From Clostridium luticellarii (lineage in GTDB: Bacteria > Bacillota > Clostridia > Clostridiales > Clostridiaceae): DNA of 64,000 bases. The stretch is taken from positions 1 through 64,000 of the forward strand of contig NZ_PVXP01000009.1 in NCBI RefSeq assembly GCF_002995845.1. The letters run 5' to 3'. The position numbers and the translations under genes were made by a program. Below, one piece after another: positions 40,496 through 48,158 of this stretch (the first letter of the stretch is position 1; each line of letters begins with the position of its first letter). The notes under the pieces are model-generated. The model was not told the DNA's origin, made no database searches, and saw only the letters and a program-made list of their open reading frames with translations.

Positions 40496-40787
40496 CCATC
40501 ACCATCCCTATCTGACTGCTAAATTTTTGCCTTTTCAATTCATCAATTATCATTTCATCAGTTAGTGGCTTTTTATTTTCATGCTTGCACCCGGCACTTG
40601 GATTATGATTAACCACTTTTATGTCACCTTTTAAATACTCTTTTTTCCAGTTGTAATAATACATCTGAGCTGTATTTTTAGTTGTTCCAAACTCTTTCAT
40701 TACTCCAAATACAAGATCATCTTTGCTTTTATCATCATACTTACTGAAATACTCAAAGCATTTTTCTTTATTGCTAATTTCGCCCAT
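40407..40787 (-). CDS. HTH-like hypothetical protein
   Basis: 126 residues. Residues 1-50 (KEKCFEYFSKYDDKSKDDLV ... TTKNTAQMYYYNWKKEYLK) resemble a helix-turn-helix seen in phage replication regions. The last 30 residues, Lys/Arg/Ser-rich, overlap the DUF1064 gene. Role unknown. Confidence 0.65.
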   Translation of the reverse strand: MGEISNKEKCFEYFSKYDDKSKDDLVFGVMKEFGTTKNTAQMYYYNWKKEYLKGDIKVVNHNPSAGCKHENKKPLTDEMIIDELKRQKFSSQIGMVMDELDRGRVRSVSQKEGSESREVKGKKKQV

Positions 40788-40929
40788 TTTGATCCACCTA
40801 CTTTCTTAATTCACTAAATTACTCATACAATGCCCTTAAACGAATTTTAATTTACTGGACAAGTATTTATACTCTTGTGCTATTTAAATTAAAATTTACC
40901 CTGTTTTGGACTTAATTTTTGATATTTCA

Positions 40930-41805
40930 TCATGTTGTCCAACCATTCAATATTTCTCTCAACATTTTGGTTTTCTCTAAGCCCTTTTTTATTCGTATAC
41001 TTGAAAATGTGTTTTCAATTGGCTGGCACATCTCATGTATCAATCTATCTGCGGTTCTGCCTACATCTGTACCGCAGTCTTTGTCATATCTTCTCTTGAG
41101 CTGGCTCATTGTCAGATTTGAGGTAATCATGAGAGGCTTCTTTTTTCTGCATCTTGAATCCAATATCTGATACATGGTAGCTCTGGACCAGTCTGTATTA
41201 TTTTCAACTCCCATATCGTCAATGATCACCAGGTCTGCGTTATCCAAGCAATTTAGTATACTCTGAACTCCTTCATCACCATAGCTTCCAAAACTGTTTT
41301 TTATTCTCTCTAAAATCCCGATAGCTGAAACACATACCACGGGGATAAACTGTTTTATAAGTGCATTGGCAATACAGCCTGATAAAAACGTCTTTCCATT
41401 TCCCGGATTACCATAGACAAGCAGTCCTAAATTCTCTTTTAAAGCCTTTTTCTTGAAAGATCTTACGTATTTTATACCTAGGTCATACATCTTCTCATTG
41501 CCCAAGGTATGGTCCCAATTTTCAAAGGTAAACTCCTTAAATTCCCTGGTCATAAGGCTGTTATTAAATATCTGCTTAAGCCTGGTCTGCTTTTCTCTGG
41601 CCTTGGATATTCTCTCGCTTTGTTCAAGAGCTTTTCTCTTGCATTTGCACATTCTTGGAACTATATAGTTTTTCCCAAGCATCCTGATTATTTTTCCTGT
41701 AGGTTCACCGCAAACATGGCAGTTTTCAAGTGTTGGCCTAGAAGTGGAAACCAATGCCGGAGCTATCGATTCCGTATTCTGTAGTCTGTTTTGAGTTTTT
41801 AACAT
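40930..41805 (-). CDS. DnaC/IstB-like helicase loader ATPase
   Basis: 291 residues. N-terminal Cys region CHVCGEP and RMCKCKRK (zinc), then AAA+ core: Walker A GNPGNGKT near 137-144, Walker B LVIIDDMG near 192-199, sensor MITSNL. Loads the host replicative helicase at the phage origin. It follows the initiator gene with a 68-base overlap. Between it and the DUF1064 block lies 140 bases with an AT-rich 12-bp inverted repeat and no gene. Confidence 0.92.
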   Translation of the reverse strand: MLKTQNRLQNTESIAPALVSTSRPTLENCHVCGEPTGKIIRMLGKNYIVPRMCKCKRKALEQSERISKAREKQTRLKQIFNNSLMTREFKEFTFENWDHTLGNEKMYDLGIKYVRSFKKKALKENLGLLVYGNPGNGKTFLSGCIANALIKQFIPVVCVSAIGILERIKNSFGSYGDEGVQSILNCLDNADLVIIDDMGVENNTDWSRATMYQILDSRCRKKKPLMITSNLTMSQLKRRYDKDCGTDVGRTADRLIHEMCQPIENTFSSIRIKKGLEKTKMLREILNGWTT

Positions 41806-42586
41806 TGCCTTTACCCCCTTTTTTCTTGATATTCTCGCACTTCCAAAGATCTCTTATAATGCCTGTGCAGTACCTAAAGCTGTTGATTTTATCCGAATCG
41901 GCATCTGGCTTAAAATCACTAAACGCTTTATCTATACCCTTCAGGACTATGTCGAGGGACGGCACCTCTGCACATATCTTCTGGGCAGCCTCCAGTTCAC
42001 GAGGCCTTAGCTGCACATCTGCTTTCCCTGATTTCTGGCAAAAATATTCTAGCGCTATTACCCAATTCTCTTTTTCTTTATTTTCTTTTTCAGTAGTAGT
42101 AATATTATTATTTTCTTTTCCTTTCTTTTCTTTTATGGCATTGCTAGCGCATTGCTTACGCATTGCCTGTGCATCACTAGCATGTTTTTTAGTATTAGTT
42201 TCATCAGTTTTTGACGTGTCTGAATCCTTGTGCCAGCGGGCGTTGGCAGCCCTTTTCGCTTTCTCAGATTTAGCATCCCTTTTGGACATCCTTTTTATCA
42301 AACTATTTGACCAAATATAGGTCCCGTCAGTCTCAAATAATTTATACTCATTTATGCATTTTTCTACATACCCATGCAATGCATCTTTGTCGCATTGCAG
42401 TTGCATTGCTAACGTAATGCATAAGTATTTATTGTTTTCAAGCTTATATTCCGGCTGTTCTCTCAATATTTCAATTATCATCCAATACCACCCGTAACCC
42501 TCTGCCCCATATTCACTTCTCATGGCAAGTATCTTTGGGTCATTCCTGGCATTATAATCATGGGAGAAGTAATATGTCTCTTTCAT
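41738..42586 (-). CDS. Replication initiator with DUF4373 (Lin1244/Lin1753) domain
   Basis: 282 residues from ATG 42586 behind GGGGGATGA. YYFSHDYNARNDPKILAMRSEYG and GYGWYWMIIEILREQPEY are the DUF4373 winged-helix domain, found in phage initiators. A polar linker (about 125-165) is followed by a C-terminal domain with YCTGIIRDLWKCENI, like DnaD-type ends. The gene contains two sets of 11-bp direct repeats and an AT-rich run, so it probably carries its own origin, as lambda O does. Confidence 0.85.
   Translation of the reverse strand: MKETYYFSHDYNARNDPKILAMRSEYGAEGYGWYWMIIEILREQPEYKLENNKYLCITLAMQLQCDKDALHGYVEKCINEYKLFETDGTYIWSNSLIKRMSKRDAKSEKAKRAANARWHKDSDTSKTDETNTKKHASDAQAMRKQCASNAIKEKKGKENNNITTTEKENKEKENWVIALEYFCQKSGKADVQLRPRELEAAQKICAEVPSLDIVLKGIDKAFSDFKPDADSDKINSFRYCTGIIRDLWKCENIKKKGGKGNVKNSKQTTEYGIDSSGIGFHF
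42060..42181. repeat. Candidate origin: four iterons beside AT-rich run
   Basis: GCATTGC at 42138, 42149 and 42160 and GCATCAC at 42171, exactly 11 bases apart, so not explained by codons. Next to them, 42060-42135 is almost pure A/T with pyrimidine runs, fit for melting. Lies inside the initiator gene. Confidence 0.65.
42381..42424. repeat. Second iteron set in initiator gene
   Basis: Units at 42381 (GCATCTT), 42392 and 42403 (GCATTGC) and 42414 (GTAATGC), again 11 bases apart and in the same orientation as the first set, 243 bases away. Confidence 0.55.
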
Positions 42587-42674
42587 GATCTCATCCCCCA
42601 TTTAAAAAATATTTTGCCTGTCATAACATACATATTTCCTATCTCCTTCTCCCATAGCACAATACTCCTTAACC

Positions 42675-43544
42675 TTATTTATCATCCATACTTTCAGCGA
42701 ACGGTGTGCCTTCATACGGATCCCTATCCTTGCCTTTTTCTTCTTCATCCTCTGCTTCCATATATTCTACGTCTGTCGCATTTACTTCTGGTTCATCCGC
42801 TGCTTCTTCGTCAAATACTTCATAGTTGTCCTCATTAGTTTTAATTATTTTACTGTCACTTGTAATTGCTTCTTGCATGTCAATACTTAAAATTCCCCAG
42901 GTTGAAAGCATATTTTTAAGTACTGTTTTCCTTGCCATTGCATCAAAGTCTGTTTTCCATGGTCCGTTACCAAAACTCTTGCTGAACCTCTTGGCATGCG
43001 CTGTTACTTTTTCTTTACTCCAGTACACCATCTTTTCAAAACCATTTAAGAGCCTGAAGTATGCTGCATATCCTATTACTGCATCCGATTGTTTATTATC
43101 CAAGTCTAATTCCAATTCTTCTGTGAGAGGGTTGAAGCTTTTAAGCTGTCCTTCATATATCTCTGTTACATTGAGCTTTTTATATTGTGCTGACCTCTGA
43201 GCCATCTGAATAAATCCCCTGTATCCAACTTGAAACTGTGCTTCCAGCTTTCCATGATTTTTAAATGGTATTATCCATGCAAATCCCAAGTTAGGATCTA
43301 TGGGAAGTTTCAAGGAGGCGGCCTTTAAGGCACTCCCCAAAACTGTCATATTGTCACAACCCTTTAATTTCTCCTGTTTCAAGTTAAGTAAGCTGGTTAT
43401 AAATCCATTGGCCTGTTTGTCGAGCATGTCCTCAAATCTTTTCTTTATACTTGCAGAATAAACAAGTGCCTTGAATGGATCCTTGGGTAGTTTCCCTGGC
43501 TCCTTTTTTGTAAGTTCCTTTTTTAAGCTCTGACTTGTAGCCAT
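42675..43544 (-). CDS. recT: RecT single-strand annealing protein
   Basis: 289 residues from ATG 43544, right after the stop of the preceding gene. KLPKDPFKALVYSASIKKRFEDML (split: IKKRFEDML), NMTVLGSALKAASLKLPIDP, FQVGYRGFIQMAQRSAQY are RecT hallmarks. Works with the YqaJ exonuclease upstream to recombine phage DNA. The C-terminus is an acidic tail. Confidence 0.93.
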   Translation of the reverse strand: MATSQSLKKELTKKEPGKLPKDPFKALVYSASIKKRFEDMLDKQANGFITSLLNLKQEKLKGCDNMTVLGSALKAASLKLPIDPNLGFAWIIPFKNHGKLEAQFQVGYRGFIQMAQRSAQYKKLNVTEIYEGQLKSFNPLTEELELDLDNKQSDAVIGYAAYFRLLNGFEKMVYWSKEKVTAHAKRFSKSFGNGPWKTDFDAMARKTVLKNMLSTWGILSIDMQEAITSDSKIIKTNEDNYEVFDEEAADEPEVNATDVEYMEAEDEEEKGKDRDPYEGTPFAESMDDK

Positions 43545-43545
43545 A

Positions 43546-43734
43546 TTACTCATCCTCCCCTTCAAAATCTTCTTTAAATTTACACATTATTTTGTCTTTA
43601 TCATTGTCATAATAAATTGAATCTATAAAATACCCGCAGTCACCTGGATCATACATTTTAAAGTCATTTTTATTCATAGCTGCCAGCTGGGCATTAAAAC
43701 TATTTATAAGTGCTGTAAATGCCGGATTTGCCAT
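43546..43734 (-). CDS. Small acidic protein between exonuclease and RecT
   Basis: 62 residues, acidic C-terminus; one-base overlap with YqaJ and one base before RecT. Its position suggests a recombination accessory protein. Not recognised. Confidence 0.65.
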   Translation of the reverse strand: MANPAFTALINSFNAQLAAMNKNDFKMYDPGDCGYFIDSIYYDNDKDKIMCKFKEDFEGEDE

Positions 43735-44705
43735 TACGCTTTTACCTCCTTGATATTAAATTTTCTGTATGAGCTTGCATTTAAATACTGTTTAAATAGC
43801 TCAGGATACTCCGCCTTGAACCTTTTGCTGTCAAACCTATTGGAGGTTATGCTCTTCCAATTAATCTCGTAATCAGGAGCATATCCTATTTCAGCCTCAC
43901 CCATTTCAAACTTTATATTGTTCTCAATTTCCTTGGCCTGAAGCTCCAAGGATTTTATAGTGTTTTTAATTTCGAAGTAATCTTTAATTTTGTCTTTGTA
44001 TTCAGATTTTAGATTTACAACCGTCCCTGGAGTTGAGTCCTTGAATCTTTCCTTTAAATACCTCTCTGCAGCATCAGATCCATCCAACTTGGGCGGCACT
44101 CTTTTAAGTACGTTGTTCTCCCAGAAGTCTTTTTCTTTGGCTACGATTATATTTATAAGTTCCTGGTCCCTCTCAATTTCTTTATATATAAACTTCTGTC
44201 CACCTATGAGCACGGCTATATATGCCTTTTTATCACCTGTAACAGCCAGATAGTGCATAACCTGCGCAAGATAACTTGCTGGTATTTCTTCACTCTCCCA
44301 ACTGCTCGACAGGAAAGTATTTGCTGTCTTACATTCAAGCAGTGCTTTTTCGCCCACTATTTTCCTGTCCAGATTTGCAGTCATAAATGGATGCTCAATG
44401 CTTTGAAGTATTGCATTTCTCCTTCTAACCCTTTTACCTGTTCTTTTAGTGAATTCCTTTGCCACCATATCCTCAAGTTCAGTTCCCCAGTAAGCAGCTT
44501 CGCTCTGTTCGCCTATCTCAGTTATTTCCTGTGTTTTATCTATATATACTTGAAATGGTGTCTTGTTTCTGTTTATTCCCAAAATTGCTCCTGCATCAGA
44601 GCCTCCAATGCCGGCTTGACGGCTCTTAAGCCAGCCAAGCTCGGATATATCTTTAGTTTTAGCAAGTATCGTAAAAGGCTTATTAAAATCAAGTCTTAAT
44701 TCCAT
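43734..44705 (-). CDS. YqaJ-type lambda exonuclease
   Basis: 323 residues. GIGGSDAGAILGINR, a WGTELEDMVAKEF segment with catalytic Glu, and the PFMTANLDRKIV...ALLECKTAN motif (Asp and E-x-K) belong to the YqaJ viral recombinase family, a 5'-3' exonuclease making single strands for RecT. The C-terminal coiled coil is usual. Confidence 0.93.
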   Translation of the reverse strand: MELRLDFNKPFTILAKTKDISELGWLKSRQAGIGGSDAGAILGINRNKTPFQVYIDKTQEITEIGEQSEAAYWGTELEDMVAKEFTKRTGKRVRRRNAILQSIEHPFMTANLDRKIVGEKALLECKTANTFLSSSWESEEIPASYLAQVMHYLAVTGDKKAYIAVLIGGQKFIYKEIERDQELINIIVAKEKDFWENNVLKRVPPKLDGSDAAERYLKERFKDSTPGTVVNLKSEYKDKIKDYFEIKNTIKSLELQAKEIENNIKFEMGEAEIGYAPDYEINWKSITSNRFDSKRFKAEYPELFKQYLNASSYRKFNIKEVKA

Positions 44706-44721
44706 GGCTTAACCTCCCTAT

Positions 44722-44750
44722 TTGATTTTTCTCCCATTCTTTAGTAGAAT
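44722..44750 (+). promoter_or_regulatory. Rightward promoter of a short RNA
   Basis: TTGATT (44722-44727), 17 bases, TAGAAT (44745-44750). It points away from the YqaJ gene and against the operon. Confidence 0.5.
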
Positions 44751-44756
44751 GGAATT

Positions 44757-44798
44757 AATGTAATTTGCTTTTAGGCCCTCTGCAAAGGGTCTTTTTTT
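44757..44798 (+). ncRNA. Candidate short antisense RNA
   Basis: About 42 bases from the promoter above to AGGCCCT-N6-AGGGTCT followed by seven T. The end is complementary to the last codons of the small gene at 44771-44989. No frame inside. Confidence 0.4.
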
Positions 44799-44989
44799 GT
44801 CTGTAATAAAATTCTTACCTGTTCATCAGTAGCAGTATCTATATCACATATGGTCTTCCCAGTTTTCACATCGTACAGTTCATCACCATCAAGATCATAC
44901 TTAACCCTATCTATAGCCTCCTTGATTCCTAAATTTCCACTCTGGACAAGCTCAACAACCTTATCTGCCTTCTTTCTTATGGATTCCAT
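44771..44989 (-). CDS. Hypothetical phage protein
   Basis: 72 residues: helical N-terminus (ESIRKKADKVVELVQSGN) and a segment YDLDGDELYDVKTGKTICDID. Good ribosome site AAGGAAGGTGA. It ends in the rightward terminator hairpin. Not recognised. Confidence 0.65.
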   Translation of the reverse strand: MESIRKKADKVVELVQSGNLGIKEAIDRVKYDLDGDELYDVKTGKTICDIDTATDEQVRILLQTKKDPLQRA

Positions 44990-45181
44990 TTACTCACCTT
45001 CCTTTAAAATTTGAAAACTTTCAGCATTTTTGTATTTTCCATTTTCTTTCACAATAAGAGGTGCATAATAATTGCTTCTATCTCCTGGATAGCTTATTAA
45101 CGCTATAGCCCCTTTATAAAATCTATGGACATTACACAGCTTTTTTCTTTTCCCCTGCAATGCCTGACACAATATTTCCAT
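44990..45181 (-). CDS. Hypothetical phage protein
   Basis: 63 residues from ATG 45181 (AAAGGATG upstream; the TTG at 45199 lacks a site). Beta-rich: HRFYKGAIALISYPGDRSNYYAPLIV. Ends at the next gene without a gap. Unknown. Confidence 0.6.
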   Translation of the reverse strand: MEILCQALQGKRKKLCNVHRFYKGAIALISYPGDRSNYYAPLIVKENGKYKNAESFQILKEGE

Positions 45182-45195
45182 TTTGTTGCATCCTT

Positions 45196-45360
45196 TCAAA
45201 TCACATTTGCCAGAAATATAATAACTGGTATCAAAATAACTATAGTCAGTTCATTTTCCACATCATTTTCTCTTTTATATCTAACTGTGTTGTATATAGC
45301 TAATACAATTATTGCTAATAAACTATAAACTCCTAAAACCTCAGCTCCTAGATGTGTCAT
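45196..45360 (-). CDS. Small two-helix membrane protein
   Basis: 54 residues from ATG 45360 behind GGAGGG. Two hydrophobic segments (VLGVYSLLAIIVLAIY and LTIVILIPVIIFLANVI) joined by a charged loop. Starts inside the Spo0E-like gene by 20 bases. Unknown. Confidence 0.6.
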   Translation of the reverse strand: MTHLGAEVLGVYSLLAIIVLAIYNTVRYKRENDVENELTIVILIPVIIFLANVI

Positions 45361-45484
45361 GGTTTCCCTCCTTCATTTTCTGAACTATCAGCTTATCAAG
45401 TTTCTGGCTGATTTCTAGTGTTCTTTCATCCCGCAGACCGTATAAAGCAACACACTCATTCAATTTTTTCTTTAATTCCTCCAT
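45341..45484 (-). CDS. Spo0E-like aspartyl-phosphate phosphatase
   Basis: 47 residues from ATG 45484 with GGAG six bases upstream. Two helices with the Spo0E signature: LNECVALYGLRDERTLEISQ followed by KLDKLIVQK, where SQ(K/E)LD is the core of this family. Family members remove phosphate from Spo0A~P and so delay sporulation. Prophage location suggests the phage holds its host in growth. The next gene starts within its tail. Confidence 0.72.
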   Translation of the reverse strand: MEELKKKLNECVALYGLRDERTLEISQKLDKLIVQKMKEGNHDTSRS

Positions 45485-45485
45485 A

Positions 45486-45749
45486 TTAAGCTCCTACTCT
45501 CATCTCCCTTTTCTTCCTGAATTTTCTAAGCCTCATACGAATAGCTTCTGCTGAAACTCCATACATACTACCGATTTTTTCATATGACATTCCTTCGTCT
45601 CTTAATTCCTGCATTTCAAATAATTCAGTATCATTTGGAACATATCGCTTTTTCTTTGTTCTCTTGCTTTTGTGTAATGCCACAAATGCCTGCTCGACTG
45701 TAACTGGAACCTGTGTTGCTATAAAAAGCGCATACCAATTCTCTTCCAT
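45486..45749 (-). CDS. HTH-domain phage protein
   Basis: 87 residues from ATG 45749 (AGGAGGG upstream). C-terminal helix-turn-helix like sigma region 4 (ELFEMQELRDEGMSYEKIGSMYG then SAEAIRMRLRKF), preceded by a basic patch. Probably a regulator of the early operon. Confidence 0.7.
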   Translation of the reverse strand: MEENWYALFIATQVPVTVEQAFVALHKSKRTKKKRYVPNDTELFEMQELRDEGMSYEKIGSMYGVSAEAIRMRLRKFRKKREMRVGA

Positions 45750-45760
45750 GCTTCTCCCTC

Positions 45761-45970
45761 CTAGTACCAATCTCCATTCCCCAGCACATGCAGCCAGTCA
45801 CCGTCATTCAGTACAACTTTTAGATATCCATCAGCTCTTTGCACTTTTATAGGTGCATGCTTTTCTGGTTCTTCCCACATGCTGTAGAAGTTCTTGCAAA
45901 AACTATCAAAGACTTGTTTCTCTGTATCAGCTAGCTTACTGTAGCCTTTTATCTTGGCAGTATCAAACAT
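45761..45970 (-). CDS. Hypothetical phage protein
   Basis: 69 residues; ends YLKVVLNDGDWLHVLGNGDWY, a compact beta pattern. Clear ribosome site AGAGGGGGATGA. Unknown. Confidence 0.6.
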   Translation of the reverse strand: MFDTAKIKGYSKLADTEKQVFDSFCKNFYSMWEEPEKHAPIKVQRADGYLKVVLNDGDWLHVLGNGDWY

Positions 45971-46366
45971 TTAATCATCCCCCTCTATAAACCACTTGCC
46001 GTGTAGGATTTCTTCAGCCGTAATCGTGTTCTGATTTTTATCCCACAACGGGTGGGAAATATCATCTTCCAGAGGTATATACCTACTCTTATCTCCTTCA
46101 AATTCACAATAGATTATCTTTTCTTCAGCGAAAGCCTTGATAGCCTCCATAAAGTTAACGGGTTCATTTACCAGCCTGAACTTGCTGTTCAGTGTGAAAC
46201 TCGATAGCATCAATTCTCCCACATCATTCCTAACTCTTCCTGTAGTGTCAACGTGAATAATACTGCCGGATTCTGCTTCAAAAATTCCCTCCCCTATATA
46301 TTGAAATTTCAACCCTAGGTTTCTTCCCATCTTGTCAATTACCTGTGCTAGTGTATATTCAGTCAT
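45971..46366 (-). CDS. Hypothetical phage protein
   Basis: 131 residues. The first half (YTLAQVIDKMGRNLGLKFQ) and the part NFMEAIKAFAEEKIIYCEFE are often seen in clostridial phage early genes. Start overlaps the stop of the out-of-frame antirepressor end. Unknown function. Confidence 0.65.
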   Translation of the reverse strand: MTEYTLAQVIDKMGRNLGLKFQYIGEGIFEAESGSIIHVDTTGRVRNDVGELMLSSFTLNSKFRLVNEPVNFMEAIKAFAEEKIIYCEFEGDKSRYIPLEDDISHPLWDKNQNTITAEEILHGKWFIEGDD

Positions 46367-46494
46367 ATTGCCGCCTCCCTACTAAATAATTTCTTGAATT
46401 TATTTATAAAATATACTTGCCCTTTCCCTGTTACTTTTGCTGTAGAAGATATAGTTACATGACCGTCACTATGGCCAATTGAAGTTTCCTTCAC
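46363..46494 (-). pseudogene. Out-of-frame C-terminal end of the antirepressor KilAC domain
   Basis: A 43-codon frame that begins at GTG 46494, one base after the stop of the antirepressor. Its sequence (KETSIGHSDGHVTIS ... KVTGKGQVYFINKF) is the normal end of phage KilAC/ANT domains. Removing one A from the A6 run at 46519-46524 would join it in frame, reading PTQKSMNLGLFKVKETS. Confidence 0.8.
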
Positions 46495-46495
46495 C

Positions 46496-47116
46496 TTAAA
46501 CAGTCCCAAATTCATGGATTTTTTGTGTTGGCATATTGTAATCAGTGCCTTTCCTATTGATTAAGTACCCGTTTTCCCTAAGCCATTCAAACAGTCTGTT
46601 TTGCCCTATATCTATCCCATTTTGTTTAAGTATTTTGGCAAGCTGCCCAACCAGAATTGTTGTAGTGGATGCCTGGACACTATCAGCAAATAATACCTTT
46701 GGTTCCTGCTGCTCCAGCTTATTGTTAAGATTTAGAACTGTATTCTTATATTCAAGTATTTTCATATCGGCCATCTTTAAAGCTCTGGCCATAACCGCCT
46801 CTGGACTGTTCCATTTCTTCTCAAGGTCAAGGAAATATTTTCTGGCTATTTTCCCTTTCTCGGTTTTCTGCAGCATACATAATTCTTTCGCCATATCAAT
46901 TGTTATTTCATAATCAGTTGCCGGGCGACCACCTTGAGGGTTTTCGACGGATTTGTCGATAACTCCGTAGTCAGCATTTTCAGTAAATCCATATCCGCAA
47001 TATCTATGGAACCATTTCATGAATTCTCCATGTGGTTTGTCTAAAAACTCCCATAATTGTCTTGCACTTGTTGTTTGCCTCTCAAAATTTACTTTTATCA
47101 AGTTACTCAACTTCAT
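46496..47116 (-). CDS. Phage antirepressor (AntA/AntB + KilAC), frameshifted near the end
   Basis: 206 residues as read. N-terminal AntA/AntB domain (SARQLWEFLDKPHGEFMKWF, YEITIDMAKELCMLQKTEKG, IARKYFLDLEKKW), a coiled coil, and a KilAC domain (VGQLAKILKQNGIDIGQNRLF, WLRENGYLI, GTDYNMPTQK). It then breaks: after PTQK the frame reads IHEFGTV and stops, while the true ending lies in the next frame (46363-46494). The cause is six A's where five are needed. It may be a mutation, a sequencing error or slippage. It competes with the BRO-type protein for the antirepressor role. Confidence 0.88.
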   Translation of the reverse strand: MKLSNLIKVNFERQTTSARQLWEFLDKPHGEFMKWFHRYCGYGFTENADYGVIDKSVENPQGGRPATDYEITIDMAKELCMLQKTEKGKIARKYFLDLEKKWNSPEAVMARALKMADMKILEYKNTVLNLNNKLEQQEPKVLFADSVQASTTTILVGQLAKILKQNGIDIGQNRLFEWLRENGYLINRKGTDYNMPTQKIHEFGTV

Positions 47117-47126
47117 CCCTCCCTAT

Positions 47127-47606
47127 CTATCTCAAGTTCTTCTGTGCCCAAAGTTTCAATGACTGTACCTTTTCAGAAAATCCATCTAATTTCCCAACTA
47201 TACTTTTGAGTTCTGGTTTTTCATTTTTAGATATTATTCCATCCTGTACAATTTCCATTAACCTATCTATCATAGATTCAGGATTTTTTAATGAAACTGA
47301 TATCTGAATTGCAAGATAGCCTATATCCGTTAATTCAAGATGTGGCACAGTATTTTTACCTATTGGACACTCATTGCAGCAGTAATAATTCATAAGTTCC
47401 GGGGCGTTATAAATCTCAGCCATTTTGACAACTACATCTGTCGGTATTTGCTTGCATACATCTTTCTCATAGTTTAAAAGTGAGCTTGGGCTTACTCCCA
47501 ATATTTCACTGGCACCTTCCCGACTCTTAAGCTTGTCATTAAAATTTGCTGCTTTCAGTCTTGCTTTCATATAGATATTGCCATTACTTCTCAGTGTTCT
47601 ACTCAT
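47127..47606 (-). CDS. XRE-like regulator with CxxxCP motif
   Basis: 159 residues. Helix-turn-helix about 22-75 (NDKLKSREGASEILGVSPSS, LLNYEKDVCKQIPTDVV), then YYCCNECPIGK and a helical C-terminus. This type is widespread as the first early gene of clostridial prophages. ATG 47606 behind AGAGGTGG. Starts the leftward early operon; the 190-base region upstream contains an AGTTGGCAACT palindrome (47673-47683). Confidence 0.8.
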   Translation of the reverse strand: MSRTLRSNGNIYMKARLKAANFNDKLKSREGASEILGVSPSSLLNYEKDVCKQIPTDVVVKMAEIYNAPELMNYYCCNECPIGKNTVPHLELTDIGYLAIQISVSLKNPESMIDRLMEIVQDGIISKNEKPELKSIVGKLDGFSEKVQSLKLWAQKNLR

Positions 47607-47792
47607 TTAATCCACCTCTTTTCTCAGTTAAATTATGTGTTTTGGTATTGAATGTAGAGCTAAGTTGCCAACTATTAATTCTTATTTCATGGTAGAATTT
47701 TAGTAACAAGAATATTAAAAGTTCATAGCATATATTGAGAATGTGTTTGCTTTTTAGGTGAAAACGAAATTTTAAATAGGCTTTTCAGCCTG
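47607..47792. other. Gap upstream of the early operon
   Basis: No gene seen. Contains the palindrome AGTTGGCAACT (read leftward) and, near 47778-47797, a short AGGCT-TTTC-AGCCT hairpin that may end the small gene at 47793-47966. The early promoter must lie here but no clear boxes were found. Confidence 0.35.
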
Positions 47793-47966
47793 TTATCTTT
47801 CGTTTTCGATTTTTTGCATTAAGGCATCCAACCCTCTAGCTCCTGAACCTTCATCATCAAACATTTTTTTAAGAACTATGAGAGTTGCTCTTGCCTGGCT
47901 TTCCCTTAATTGCTGCATTGCTTTTGGATCGTCCCATGGCCAATTAGCTATAACTTTTATTGCCAT
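47793..47966 (-). CDS. Small hypothetical immunity-region protein
   Basis: 57 residues from ATG 47966 (AAAGGGGT six bases upstream). KVIANWPWDDPKAMQQLRES, then ARATLIVLKKMFDDEGS; helical. Not recognised, but its ribosome site and codon use look real. Confidence 0.65.
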   Translation of the reverse strand: MAIKVIANWPWDDPKAMQQLRESQARATLIVLKKMFDDEGSGARGLDALMQKIENER

Positions 47967-48019
47967 ACCCATACCCCTTTTTACTTTTTTACTATAATAT
48001 TCAGATTGAAGCTGTATTG

Positions 48020-48139
48020 CTACACGACTTCCTGTTGATTTGTTTCTTCTGGCTCAATTAACTTGTTTATTGGTACTTCTAGGGCCTGAGATATCTTTAT
48101 CACTTGCTCTATGTTTGCTATACTTTTACCGGCAATTCG
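48020..48139 (-). pseudogene. 3' remnant of an XRE repressor gene
   Basis: About 39 codons without a start: RIAGKSIANIEQVIKISQAL then EVPINKLIEPEETNQQEVV and stop. This is the second half of a HTH_3 domain with its linker. The frame is closed by a stop at 48140-48142, right where the next + strand gene's ribosome site begins, so a recombination event probably replaced the 5' half. Confidence 0.7.
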
Positions 48140-48158
48140 TTAACAGGTGGTGTTATTA

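Noticed and set aside
40830..40915. 12-bp AT-rich inverted repeat (AATTTTAATTTA / TAAATTAAAATT) as origin or terminator
   Set aside because: Pure A/T arms with a 28-base loop and no T-run; no support for a function.
46519..46524. A6 run as a proven programmed slippage site
   Set aside because: A single-base change or a sequencing error explains it as well; only the frame break itself is certain.
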